In this document: one piece after another, positions 1-12,100 of the stretch | Position numbering within the stretch: the stretch's first letter is position 1 | Layout: each line of letters starts with the position of its first letter | Assembly (NCBI GenBank): GCA_000499405.2 | Contig: HG738141.1 | Location: 1,160,642-1,224,641 of the forward strand | DNA length: 64,000 bases | Direction: 5' to 3' | DNA from: Onchocerca volvulus | Lineage: Eukaryota > Nematoda > Chromadorea > Rhabditida > Onchocercidae | Position numbers and translations under genes: made by a program | The notes under the pieces: model-generated | Databases searched by the model: none | What the model saw: only the letters and a program-made list of their open reading frames with translations | What the model was told of the DNA's origin: nothing

Positions 1-539
1 AATATATATTTGTCTTAAAATATATTAACATCATTTATTTATAGGTAATTATTAGGATACGATATAAAGATTAATACTTGAAAATAAAAAGAATTATTTC
101 TCACATAAATCCTGAAATTAAATCCTGAAATCTGGAAATGGGAAGAAAAGAAGAGGAATTTCTATCGATCCATGAAATTGAATAATATAACGAGAGAAGT
201 TACATTAGTGATGACAACAAAGTGAAAGTAAAAGTTAAAAAAAACTTTGCATATAATTTTTTTTACAGCAAATACATTTGCGTTGGCTTTTGTAAGATAA
301 ATTTCAACAAAATATTTTTCAGCTATTTAAATATTAACATATTAGAGCAGCTTAATATAAAAGAAAAAGAAAAAACTTGGCAAGATAACCTGATTTCTGG
401 CAGAAATGGTCGCCAAATAGCAATTCGTTTCATTATGATTTTTTAAAGAAGTCTATCTGATGCATTATTCAGAAACAAATCTTTCAACTCCAGAACATCT
501 AATTAATTAAGTCTTTAAACAATCGTAGGTTCTAGCTAG

Positions 540-1290
540 GTTTTAGACTTAGACTTAGGCTTAGGCTTAGGCTTAGGCTTAGACTTAGACTTAGGCTTAG
601 GCTTAGGCTTAAGTCTGAGTCTCAATTCCATTATAATTTCCTTTGTGGGATTTCAACAAAAATTTGGCGACAATTTCATGAATTTCTGGTTCAAATATAT
701 GTTTTGCGGCTTCGCTGTGTTCAACTCAGTTCTCGGATTCAAGTGCTCTTCTTTTTTTTTGTTTACTGGAAATATTTCTGAATTTGACGTAGTTTTTAAA
801 TCTTTATTAGTCGAGTTTTGGTTTTTCTACCAATAATTTTCTTTGTCATTTTTTTCGCTTTTGAAAAGATTTTAATTATCACAACTTTTCACTTCGTATA
901 CTGCCAAATGATCCGATGAAACTTTTCTCTTTGCCTTCTCCAATTCTGCCAAATTTTTTTGTTATTTTGAATTTTTGAATTCATCTTTACGTATCTTTTT
1001 TCAGGTTATCTCTAGCACTTTTCGTTTATTGATTGTTTTTGTCTTTGAAATAAATTTTTTGATCTAACCTTTGTCTTGGTCATTTTTTCTCATAGATTTG
1101 ATGAAGGAAAGGTTGAACTTGATTTTCGACTATCTCAGTAACATTGCTTGTTTCTGATCTTTTTTAAAATCTGTAGTTGGCATTGTCATTTCTTCACTTT
1201 ATGTTTAAGCTGTCATCTGAATCCATGGAATAGATGACTTCTTCACAATCACAACAATTTCCACAATTTTCAGAATCCTACTTCTGCTGC
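540..1290 (-). pseudogene. Possible decayed Lys/Glu-rich coding region
   Basis: The plus strand is strongly T/C-rich, so the minus strand is A/G-rich as in nematode coding sequence. Minus-strand reading gives several coding-looking stretches cut by stops or frame changes. One carries clustered Cys (CGNCCDCEE) before an acidic run near 1265-1200. A roughly 57-codon Lys/Asn-rich run lies at about 820-655. A short ATG frame near 630 runs into the Lys-Pro/Lys-Ser repeat. I recognise no family. It could be a pseudogene, unmodelled small exons, or chance in biased sequence. Confidence 0.25.
543..612. repeat. Interstitial nematode telomere-type array (TTAGGC/TTAGAC)
   Basis: About eleven tandem hexamers, mixing TTAGGC with TTAGAC. 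TTAGGC is the nematode telomere unit. On the minus strand the same bases read as alternating Lys-Pro and Lys-Ser codons (AAGCCT, AAGTCT), in frame with an ATG near 630. The array could therefore be an internal telomeric remnant or a low-complexity coding tract, and the sequence alone does not decide. Confidence 0.8.
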
Positions 1291-2454
1291 TCAAAAAAGA
1301 ATTGAGGGAATTGAATGGAAGAAATATATGCATGCATTCTAACTTAAAATAGTTTCTATTTATTGTTTGCTGTAGTTTTAAGTCATTTTAAATATTTTTT
1401 GGATTTGAAATGCAAGAAATCGATAACATTAACTAATCCAAATATCGTTATTCTTAACTTACTGCTACCGCAAAAAGGAAAAGTTTATTAGTTGAATATT
1501 GATCATGTACCGTATTAAATCAATCATCTAGTCTCGACATGTAATCAAGATATTAGTTAAAATAAACCTTGAAATTTCGAATAGCTAATAGCAAGAGAAA
1601 TTAGAGTTTCAGCAAATATTTAAGACAATCATTAAAATGCATATTTAAATAAAATTCATAGCGAAATGATTACTTTTTCATAGCTTAATAAGTTCAGAAA
1701 AAAAGAACTCATAATTCTTTAATTTATTCATTAAATTCTTATATTTTTGTATTTTTTGAACAATATATGAAATTGCTGTGATTATTTATAAATGATATCA
1801 CTGATAATCATATATATATAATGAATTTACAAATGACAAATTTTTGAGCAAAGATTTATGCAAGAAATTCATTGATTGCATAAATCTGGTAATTTTGAAG
1901 ATCAAATTATGATTTGCACATGATTTTTTGGGAATTAAAGCCAGAAATAATGCTGACGATGAGTTTGACAACAGAATTGACATTATTGCTATATCATTTG
2001 TTATCATTTTTGCTGTTTGATGAATTAAAATTGCGAATAAAATTAGGTATAATTTGCCATTCTAACTTCTTTATTATGCAAAATATAACCGGATATCATG
2101 AAGGCCATTTGATTATTTCATTCTATTCCATAATAAATAATCGCAAGTTTGAACAATTTGAATATTTCTCGAATTAACAAATGCAAAATGAAATGATTGA
2201 AATATGAAAATGAGTTAAATTATGCAACCATTTGAAATCTATGATTGATTCGTTATGTGATACATTTAGTTTTGTTAATTACGATTAGTTATGAAGTTTT
2301 TTGTTTCGTCACTTATATGAAGCAAGACGGAATTATATATTTATTAAAAAAATCATTTAAATATCAGTGATATGAAGCATAGTTTTTTTAATTTTGCAAA
2401 AATGAATTCCGAAATGATTGCAGATGTTTTTTGCTATTTTTGTTATTTTGCTAT

Positions 2455-2495
2455 TAATATAATTTAATAATAATAATATTAATATTAATATTAAT
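2455..2495. repeat. ATT/AATATT microsatellite
   Basis: Short run of TAA and AATATT units in the gene-poor left flank. Simple sequence with no sign of function. Confidence 0.6.
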
Positions 2496-3034
2496 GACAA
2501 TATAAAACTGGAAATACTTCATTCTTCTTCAATATATCAATTTGCTTTTACTTCTTTTCTCGATTTTTCATATTGTTTTTTTTTTCCAATTTCATTTATT
2601 TCTTTCAACATTTTCTTTTCATTTTCTGAACAGAAAAATTTTGAAATGGAAAGAAATAACATCATTTGTATGAATGAATATTAGAATATCGATCGATCAG
2701 ATGATGGACTGATCAGAACTGATCAAATTCATCAAAGGATGGATCATCTGTAGTGGATGTTTTAAAAACTGCAATTGATTTGAAGAAAAATTTATGTTCG
2801 ACAAAATTGTCAATCAAAGACTGTAAAAATGAATGGTAAAAAATTGCTACACACAGCAGTAATATTCAAGAGATTACTTATGGAACCAGTTTTGCGTATT
2901 ATTTTTTTTCTTTTTCTGTGTTTACCAAAATTTTTTTTTCGAAAAAATATTTCTTGAATTAATACCAAATTTACAGTTATTACTTTCTGTGAGAAGTTTT
3001 AGAGAGACTTCTACTTTCAAAATCATTTTTCTTC

Positions 3035-3041
<7 letters not shown>

Positions 3042-3093
<52 letters not shown>
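3042..3093. repeat. Poly-T tract with TTC interruptions
   Basis: Two long T runs separated by a short TTCTTC-type break. Simple low-complexity sequence. The minus-strand frame of Lys codons across it is an artefact. Confidence 0.8.
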
Positions 3094-5632
3094 GAAATTG
3101 ATAGTTTAAAATTTCCAAATTTCATCATTAATTGTTGGTAAAATTCGTAATTTATATGTGACTTTTTTTACATATTAAAAATTTGTTAAATAGAATTAAT
3201 TATTGCAATTCAATTTTTAATTGAATAAAAGTAAATAATAGTTAAATAAGAGTTTAAGATGATTAAATTTTAATAAATGATTAGATAAATGGGATAATTA
3301 ATGAGCAAATAAACGCTATAATACAAAAAATAATCAGAAGCTTACTTCATGCATCATTTTTGTTTGATCTAAATTAGAAAGAAAATTTCATCAAATATTT
3401 TCAAATTATCATAAACTTTTCACTTTTCACTTCCATTTTTATCATCAATTAATTTTATTTGCTGATTTATGCATTTTTGTTCGAAATAAAATCAATAATC
3501 GAAATATGTAAACAACATGAATCGAAATAATTTATCGATCCCTATCTATTGAAATAATTATAATAACATGCACATATCGATCATTTTTATCAAAATAAGG
3601 ATTAAATGTCCTCTTTTTTGTTCATTTTCTCTCTTTTTAAATTTCGAGATTTCAACAGATTTTCTGTTTTTCTTCATTTGATTACTGCTAACTACAATCA
3701 TTATCAATGATTTGAAAAAAAAGAAAAGAAAAAATTCTTAGAAATATATGTAATTAAATTATATCAAATCTGATATTCATTTCTTACTATCATTCTATCA
3801 TTCAAATTCCGGAATAATTATGATAATTGCCATTATTATAATGGAAGGAGTAGAAAGATTGACATCTTATAATTGAAAATTATTTTATTAATGCTTGGAA
3901 TAAAATAAACTTGTTATAATAATTTGATAGTATAAATAATTTAATTTTTAATTTATCAACTTTTATAATTGTTTATTTGATGTGCGCGGTCAAATTTTTC
4001 TATACTTAATTGCTCAGAATCATTAATAGTTCGATAAAATTGCGAATTTTAATCTCATTTATAGAATATATTTGTTTCGAAAACTAAGAACTTTTTGTTT
4101 TGGATAATAATTAATGATAGCAAATTCATGATATTAATTTCTGTAATATAATTAATGACAACAAATTAGTCAAATTAATTTAAATGTTGTTTAATTTGCT
4201 GATAAACAATCATTCAAATCATTCATATTATATATTATCATTCTTTATCCATATATACACCGATAGACAGACATACACCAATAGATATGTTATCATTTAT
4301 CTTTATCATATCAGATTTAGTTGATAGTTCATTTTGGCATATCTCCGAGTTGATGAATTTACCGAAGGATTCTCAATGCATTTCGCTTAATTCCTATTTG
4401 ATTATTTGATTTTCAAAATGATTTTTGATTTTTACTGTCAAAAAAGTGAAAAATGAAAGAAAAGTATGATTTGGTTTTGTTACGATGACAGCGTCTATTA
4501 TTCATAACGAAGAAAAGTATTCTTTCCGTTTTCTTCCTTTGTACTTTTTTCTTTTTTTTCCACAAATATTTGCTCTGTTTGAAATTATCAGTTTTTTCTA
4601 ATTGTTCTTATCAATCATTTGTTATCAGTGTTACTTCTTTTTTCTATCTATTTTTCGTTGTATTTTTCGTGAGGTAGGGGAATGCTTTTCATTAAATTTA
4701 TCAATTTAATTTTTTTTATTTAATCTTTATAAATAAAACTGATGAAATATGTATATTTTGAGAAATGGAATTTTTTTTTTTAAATCATTACAACAATTCA
4801 ATTATGTCCAAAAAATTATCCCGAATTATTGGGATATCTCAGGGTATTATTAGTACATTGTTATTGTTGCTTGATAAATTACTGATAAATAATTATGTCG
4901 AAAATAGTAGATTTATTCGATAAACATGGAATTTGAAATTTTCGTGATACCATGGTAACATAGGAGAAGCTCATCGTTCATTTTAAAATATCACACATTA
5001 AGAATTGATTGCCAGGAATAAAAAATGAAAAAACTATTTTATATATTCGGATTTTTTCAATTCTTAAATTTGCTTTGTAGGTACCGTTATCGAATTATTA
5101 CTTGCAGATTAATTAATTTTGTTAATTTCTTTTTATTTAATTACTAATTTATAGTTAATGCACCTATATCTTCATCTTTTTCTTTAAATAATCAAAAAAA
5201 AACTTAGCTACTTATCAATCATTAATCATTGATTATCAGTATTCTTATAATATAATCAATCATTTAGCATTTATTTGTGAAAATGTATATTACTGATTGA
5301 AGGTTACTGGGAATCAATTATTGATTTCTCTTCTCTCTCCTTCTTTCCCTGGTGGCTGTAAAGTTTATTAAATGAATTTACTTTACGAATTATAAAAACT
5401 CAACTTGTTATACTTTCATTTAATTTCTTCCGAAGATTTTATGATAATGCTAAGATTTGACGCGAAATTATCGAATCATTCATTTGCGAAATACTCGTTT
5501 TAAACTAAATTAATTTAATTCTTGTTAATTTTACAATCTTTTACCACTTTTCAATCCGATCATCCATCATTTTAACAGTGGAAATTTTTGAATAATTAAC
5601 TGGAAGGAATAATCGCGATTGTTAATTATTGC

Positions 5633-5639
5633 TTTGCAG
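5633..5639 (+). promoter_or_regulatory. Putative SL trans-splice acceptor for the EML gene
   Basis: TTTGCAG ends five bases before the first in-frame ATG (5645), and no upstream coding exon is visible. In nematodes this arrangement is typical of spliced-leader addition. Inferred from position and motif only. Confidence 0.5.
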
Positions 5640-5644
5640 ATAAT

Positions 5645-5681
5645 ATGTTCAACAACATGGATGGTAGTAGTAGCATTGATA

Positions 5682-5728
<47 letters not shown>

Positions 5729-8700
5729 AATGATGATGATAATGATGGGATATTATGGAATCGTATCGTCGACCTCGAAAATCAAATTCAATCGCAAGAG
5801 GAAGAACTTGTAATTTATATTCCCTTCTCCTTTTCTCACTTTAATTATCTATGAACTAATGCCTGAAATCATCCATTCGAATTTTGTCAACAATTTATCC
5901 TTCTCTTTTCTTTATCTTCTTTTCATACTTCTAATTCAGACTAAATTCTATTAGACTGGAAAGAATGTATGAATGCTCATGGATCAGAATCCATTGAGCA
6001 TTCAGAAGGTATGCATCAGTGCTCATGAATCAGAATCCATCGAACATTCAGAAGGAATGCATCAGTGCTCATGAATCAGAATCCATCGAGCATTCAAAAG
6101 GAATGCATCAGTGCTCATGAATCAGAATCCATCGAGCATTCATAGTTTCTATTGCGATCATGCAATACAATCAGTCATGTTTCCTACATATTATATTCAA
6201 TCGTAGACAATAAACAATCAATAAAAGTTGTCTAAGAATTCAATCAGTCCTATTAGATCATTGATTGGTGTGAGTTGCAGAAGTTTGATATGTGGCTTTG
6301 TCGATTTTATAATTTCTTCGAAAGTTTTGAAGAATATAATTATTCATAGAAGTTGACATTGATGTTTGTCCTTTTCGATGCTATCAATGACCGGAAAAAT
6401 TTTTCTAATTTTATGCAAAAAAAAAAAAAAAAAAATGAAAAGAAAATTTTTCCCTCACTTGGCCTATTTAAATGTTCTAAATTTTGATGCCTGTTTATTG
6501 CAAAAATCATTCTTCAAATTTTTTTTTTCCACCTTTAATTTAACTAATCTAAAGCATTTTACAAATGAGTTTTCATTGTATTTTTGACAGTTTTCGAATT
6601 TTCATTCATTTATTAAGTCTAATTTTGATTAATTGTCAAAATTTTTTTTTTTTCTATTATTGTAATAATTCCGTAGTTGAATATTATAGATACTACTGTT
6701 TAGAAAAAAAAAAATTTAGTATGCAATAAATATTATATGTATGAAGAATTCCACAGCTATCATTCTATGTTGCTTTTGAAATTAGAAATTCTTTTGAGAT
6801 ATTTGTAGTGAGAATCTTCGAATCTTTTAGAATCTTCGTTATTACATATTCTTTCGCAACAAACAATCTTTGAATCTTTCAGAATCCTCGTTATATATGT
6901 AACGGATCTTTTAGAATCCTCGTTATTACATATTCTTTTGTGGCGAAAATCTTCGGATCCCACAGAATCCTCGTCATTACATGTTCTTTTGTAGCAAAAG
7001 ATCATCGGTTCATCTTTCAGAATCCCCGTCATAATCGTATATTCCTTTCTCTCCATTTTTCTACTTCTGCTTCTTGAATAATTTACTGTATTCCCAGTTC
7101 TTGCCTGTCTTTGTTTATCCGATCCAATTCATAGTATAGCATTATCGATTGCAATCAGTTTAAAATCGACCACACAATATTTTGCAGATGTGTTTGCGTT
7201 CCACAGCAGCTGAAACATTACGTCGTTTGAATGATTTGGAGCAAAAGTCGCTGCTCACAACAACAGCAACTACTACGACTACTACTACTAGTTCAATTCC
7301 TGCGATGCGAACAGCCACCGCTCGATCTTCGCCACCATCACGGATACTACAGTTGACCCCAACTTCAGGTCATTTTGATTCCTTGTTTTTGACAAGTTGA
7401 AATTCATTGATTGCTTTCTCTTTTCATTCGCTTGATTTTTTTTTTTTTCTGAGAATTTCAAATAAAATTAATTAACTATTGATCATATACTGTAATGAAA
7501 GATTATTTCCTTAAAAAATTAATCTGTTATCAGAAAAATTGGATGGCATATTTCATTGATAAAGTAAATTTAATTTAATACTGGAAAGAAGATTGTTTGC
7601 TCTGAAAATAAATCAGTCATTTAAAAAAAAAAAAAAAAAATCAATTTCAAGCTATCTGTATTATCCTTTTCTCATTGATTAATGTAATTTTGTTTCTATT
7701 TTAAATGAAAAAAAACTAGTGATATATATCTGCAAAGATCAACTTTTAAATAATTTAGCTTTTTTTCTTTTTTTTTTTTTTTGAAAACCTCAAAATTCAA
7801 CACAAATTTTGTGTGCACTAAGTAAACTATCCATCATTTAGAGAAGCAATGATCACTCATTTTCTTCTTGTTTTGATTTTCTTAATTTGTGCTAATTATT
7901 TATTTCACTGAGATAACTGATAGTCATCAGAAAAATCGTTTCATTTTACTTTCAGCGCATAATTTGCATTCGACCACATCAAAAAATCGACTAATTAATG
8001 GACATACAGTATGTCCTACCGATGAAAATGATAATCAGACGGTATCAAATGAAACTGTATCGAACGGGAAACATGTGAGTTTGCGTTTTTCATTTTCACT
8101 TCGCAATTTTCTCGCAATGTTCCCAATTTCTTGTAATGTCGCAATTTTCCCACGAAAATATCGCAACATTTCCATGCAGTGTCTCAGTTTTCCCACACAT
8201 TGCCGCAATTTCATTTCACAATTGATTAGTCATTTTGTGCTCGTTAAAAGCATTCAATTATGATAAGGAATGGAGAAAATTATTTAATTAAATATGATAT
8301 AAATAAGATAAATTGAGCTGACATTTAGTATGTTATAACTTATGGATTAATTGGGAATTGATTGATCAATTAGATTACTCAGAAGTTAATTGAAAATTGA
8401 TTATTAATTAGATGTATTAAGAGTTAATATTTCGATAAAATAAAAAACGCCAGACAAGCTTAGTTGTTTACAGTGGTTATTTTTTTGAAGAAAACAAATA
8501 TTTTACTGTCTTTTTTCCCTTCTCTTTTTGTCTTATTTTGAATTTTAAATCTGAACAGAATACAGGAATGTGATATACTTCAGGCAGAATTCTGAAAAAT
8601 CATATTTCATTTGTTGAAAAAAAAAAAAAGCAATAGCATCATTTTTCTTTTCTTTCCTTTCAAAACTTTTGTTTACATATTTATCCCTCTCATCTTTCTT

Positions 8701-9104
8701 ATTTACTTATTTGTCTTTCTTCCTCTTTTGTTTACATATTTGCAGGCATTTTGCATATCCATCAAAAAATAATTAAGTTCAAATGAAATTAATAATTTTC
8801 CCTGAATTCAAATAATGTAATTGATTTAATTGGACACGCATTGCGATCAATGTATCGTTTTATTTTTTTTTTTTCATTTGGAATTATTGATTTCACTTAT
8901 TTAAAGTAATTTTAAATTTAAGCCTCAGTTAGGCTTAGGCTTAAACTTGATAATCCTATCCATTCTTTTAGTAATTTATATCAATAAAAATACAAAAAAA
9001 AAAAGCTCCACATTATCAAAAAAAAAAGAAAATATTTGATATAGATTAATTTTAATTTGTTAATTTAGTTGTTGCAAAAAAAAAAATCAATAGTACGAAG
9101 AGGA

Positions 9105-9158
<54 letters not shown>

Positions 9159-12100
9159 GAGAAAAGGGGTAAATAAATATGTACTCGGTTAATTACAATC
9201 CTGTTAACTTTGTTAACTTCTATTAATTTTGGTCGAAATTAACTTTAAAGTTAAATTTTTTTTTTTGTAAATGTTCAATGCTTTCAAAAATTTGTTCTTT
9301 TTCTTTCTGAAATAGATTGCAATGGAAATATTGTAGACGGTGGATGGAGAAAAAAGTAGAATGAATAATGGTTTAAAAAGGTTGAAAGTTCAAGTATCTT
9401 GCAAAAGTTCCTTTTCTAAGATAATGAGTTCATTGATCAAATTTCAGAAGTCATAATTCTAATATCTAGCGATAATAATTGATTTATAATTTTTTCTTTT
9501 TAAATTTTTTTAACAACCATTAAAGGTAGATTTTTTTCTAAAACTGTGCTTTAAACATCTCATCATGATGACTGAAATGGTTTTGTTTTACTGAGATTAT
9601 ATATTTTTTAGAAAACATCGTATTAAATTTTTCCACAATTCTAATACTTCTCCCTATTTCTCGATCTTTATTTTTTCACATTTTGTTAGTTCAGCAACGG
9701 AACATTTAATTAGCTATTTGACATACTCTACAAACTATCAATTATCATTATCATACTTTACAAATCCTTTCAAAAAAAAAAGATGACGGAATGTTTTGCA
9801 GTTTTCTGTGCAAACAAATTCGAGATTAGGACGTAATCTATGTCGAAATACCGAGAAATTTGACCAACACAATCAAGAAATGGATGTTAAAAGTCCAGCG
9901 ACAATGCTGCGAATGAAAAAATGGTTGAGTAGTGCTGATGTGAAATGTCGTAAAGCAGGGCGACGTATTTCGCAAGAACGTCTAATGAAGAATAGTAAAA
10001 TTGGAACTTCAGCAGCTAATTTATCACACTGTAAATCAACAAGGTACATTGATATCTCTTTCTATTTCAAAGTTTCAATAATTCTTGCCGTTAATGATTC
10101 TGCTATCTTTCATCCGTCGTTTTTCCTATAATTTGCCAGTTCTTTCGTTGAAATAATTTCAGCATTAATTCCTTTGATTTCAGTAAACTTGGACCGACAA
10201 ATAGTCTAAATAGTTCACAATATTCGTTGTCCCGTTTTGGGTTAGTTTTCCTCTAATTTTTCTACCGGAATAGATTTTATAAATTAAAAATGTACGAATT
10301 CAATATTTATTTCATATTAATAGAATAATCGATTAGCTGATGAAGTCGAAAATGATTTCCATGGATTACGAAAATGATTTCCATGGATAATGCACTTTAA
10401 TATAACAAAATTTTATTTCTACAACTGAAAGTATTGCAGTAATGCAATATAGATATGAAAGATTCTACGTCGAATCTTACGTAAAACGTCTCATTTCTAT
10501 AGAATTATTCAAAAACTTCATATCATTAGAATCATGAAAAATAGAAATAAATGAATCAAATTGCAAATCAGAAAACAATTAATTTATTTAGATTAGAATT
10601 GCGAGAGCCGTCATTTCTGTGTGAGAAAGGTGTACTACAGGTATTTGTGAACGGTAAATCGGTGCATCTCCCAGTACCCAATACGATAACCGGTCTTGAT
10701 CTTACACGTGAACTTGATGCTCCTACATGTGAACCGACACTTAATTGGGTTTACGGGTGATTTTTCTGCTATCATTTTTTATCTAATAATCATTTAAATG
10801 ATAGATATTAAGTATTTGTTTACTTAAGTTTATCTTAAAAAATAAATTCTTATCATCCATTCAAATAGTTGCAGTTTTTTGAATCGATGCTGGTTTTTCT
10901 TTTTTTTTCAGTTATCGCGGTAAAGATTGTCGCGGGAATCTTCATGAATTGCCAACCGGTGAAATTGTCTATTTTACGGGTACTATCGTTGTACTGCACA
11001 ATCCTAACGAAGGTTTGCAACGATATTACACCAAACATACCAGCGATATCAAATGGTTTTCATCTTTTCCTAATTTTTATGAAATTTTAAAAATATTTTC
11101 TCATAATTGTTGAATTATTTAAAGTTACAAGAAAACATTCAAGATTATCTGCGATTTATCTAATAATTTAGCGTAAATAAACTGTAAAATTATAATAAGT
11201 CAAGTTGTATCTTGACAGGTTATTCGAGATTTATAAGCTATTCATGTTTTACAACTTGCCTATACTTAGCAAGTTGCTTACAGTTAAGTGATACAATTTA
11301 TAGATAACTACACTTAATTAAACAATTTTTAATTACTGCCTTTAATTTTCATGGTATCAAGATTTTGTGAGTTATTAACAAATTACAAACGTGCAAGTAA
11401 ATATAGAAATATTGAATTATATTACTAAAATTTGTTGCTGTGAATGTCAAAGATTTAAATATCAAAAATTAGGTAATGAAAAAAGATCAATAACAATTTC
11501 TATCCTTTTTTTTTTTTCATTTCGGTTTAAAATTCAATTTCAGTATGGCTATTCATCCAAATAAACTACATATTGCCACTGGTCAAACATCGAGACGTTT
11601 TCTAGAAAAAAGCGTAAGTTTTTGGCACTGAAGTGGATTTCTTGAAGAATTATTGAGAAAATTTCAATTTTTTACAATTTCCATCCTTTTCATTTTATTT
11701 CTTTTTTGACTGTCATGATTTTATGGTTCAGTAAAATCAGTTTCGGGAATGATTTCGTTGTGTAACAATTCAGATTTATTTCAACTTTTCTTATAGCAAA
11801 CTTTATTTTACACTTTATTTTTGTTATTTGATGTTTCTTTTGAATTAATTTAAAATTATGTGATAGATAGATTATCGTAATAGAAAATATGAAAATGAAA
11901 AAAATTGAAAACTAAATTATATGATTCAGAAATGAATTCAGATCAAAGAAGCAATTTTTTTTTCTTCAGATATTTGATTTTTTCATTTACTTCTAGAGTT
12001 TTAACATTCATCGATCACCGATATCATCAATTACGGAATTGAATAACATTTTGGAAACTGACCAATATAAGGTTTTTTTTTTTTGTTTTTTCATTTTTAT

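Larger units (their letters stand above)
1..5639. other. Gene-poor AT-rich left flank
   Basis: No conserved gene is recognisable here. Open frames are short and low-complexity. The stretch holds the TTAGGC/TTAGAC array near 543-612, a purine-rich minus-strand region at about 612-1290 (listed separately), an ATT-type microsatellite near 2455-2495, and long T tracts near 3042-3093. The last bases before the EML start carry a TTTGCAG acceptor at 5633-5639, which suggests spliced-leader addition just before the first ATG. Confidence 0.6.

Noticed and set aside
2922..3128. Minus-strand poly-Lys ORF
   Set aside because: It is created by the T tracts at 3042-3093, with no other protein-like content.
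5619..5813. Overlapping poly-Met frame across the GAT repeat
   Set aside because: It is the shifted frame of the EML poly-Asp tract. The Asp frame continues into the conserved coiled coil.
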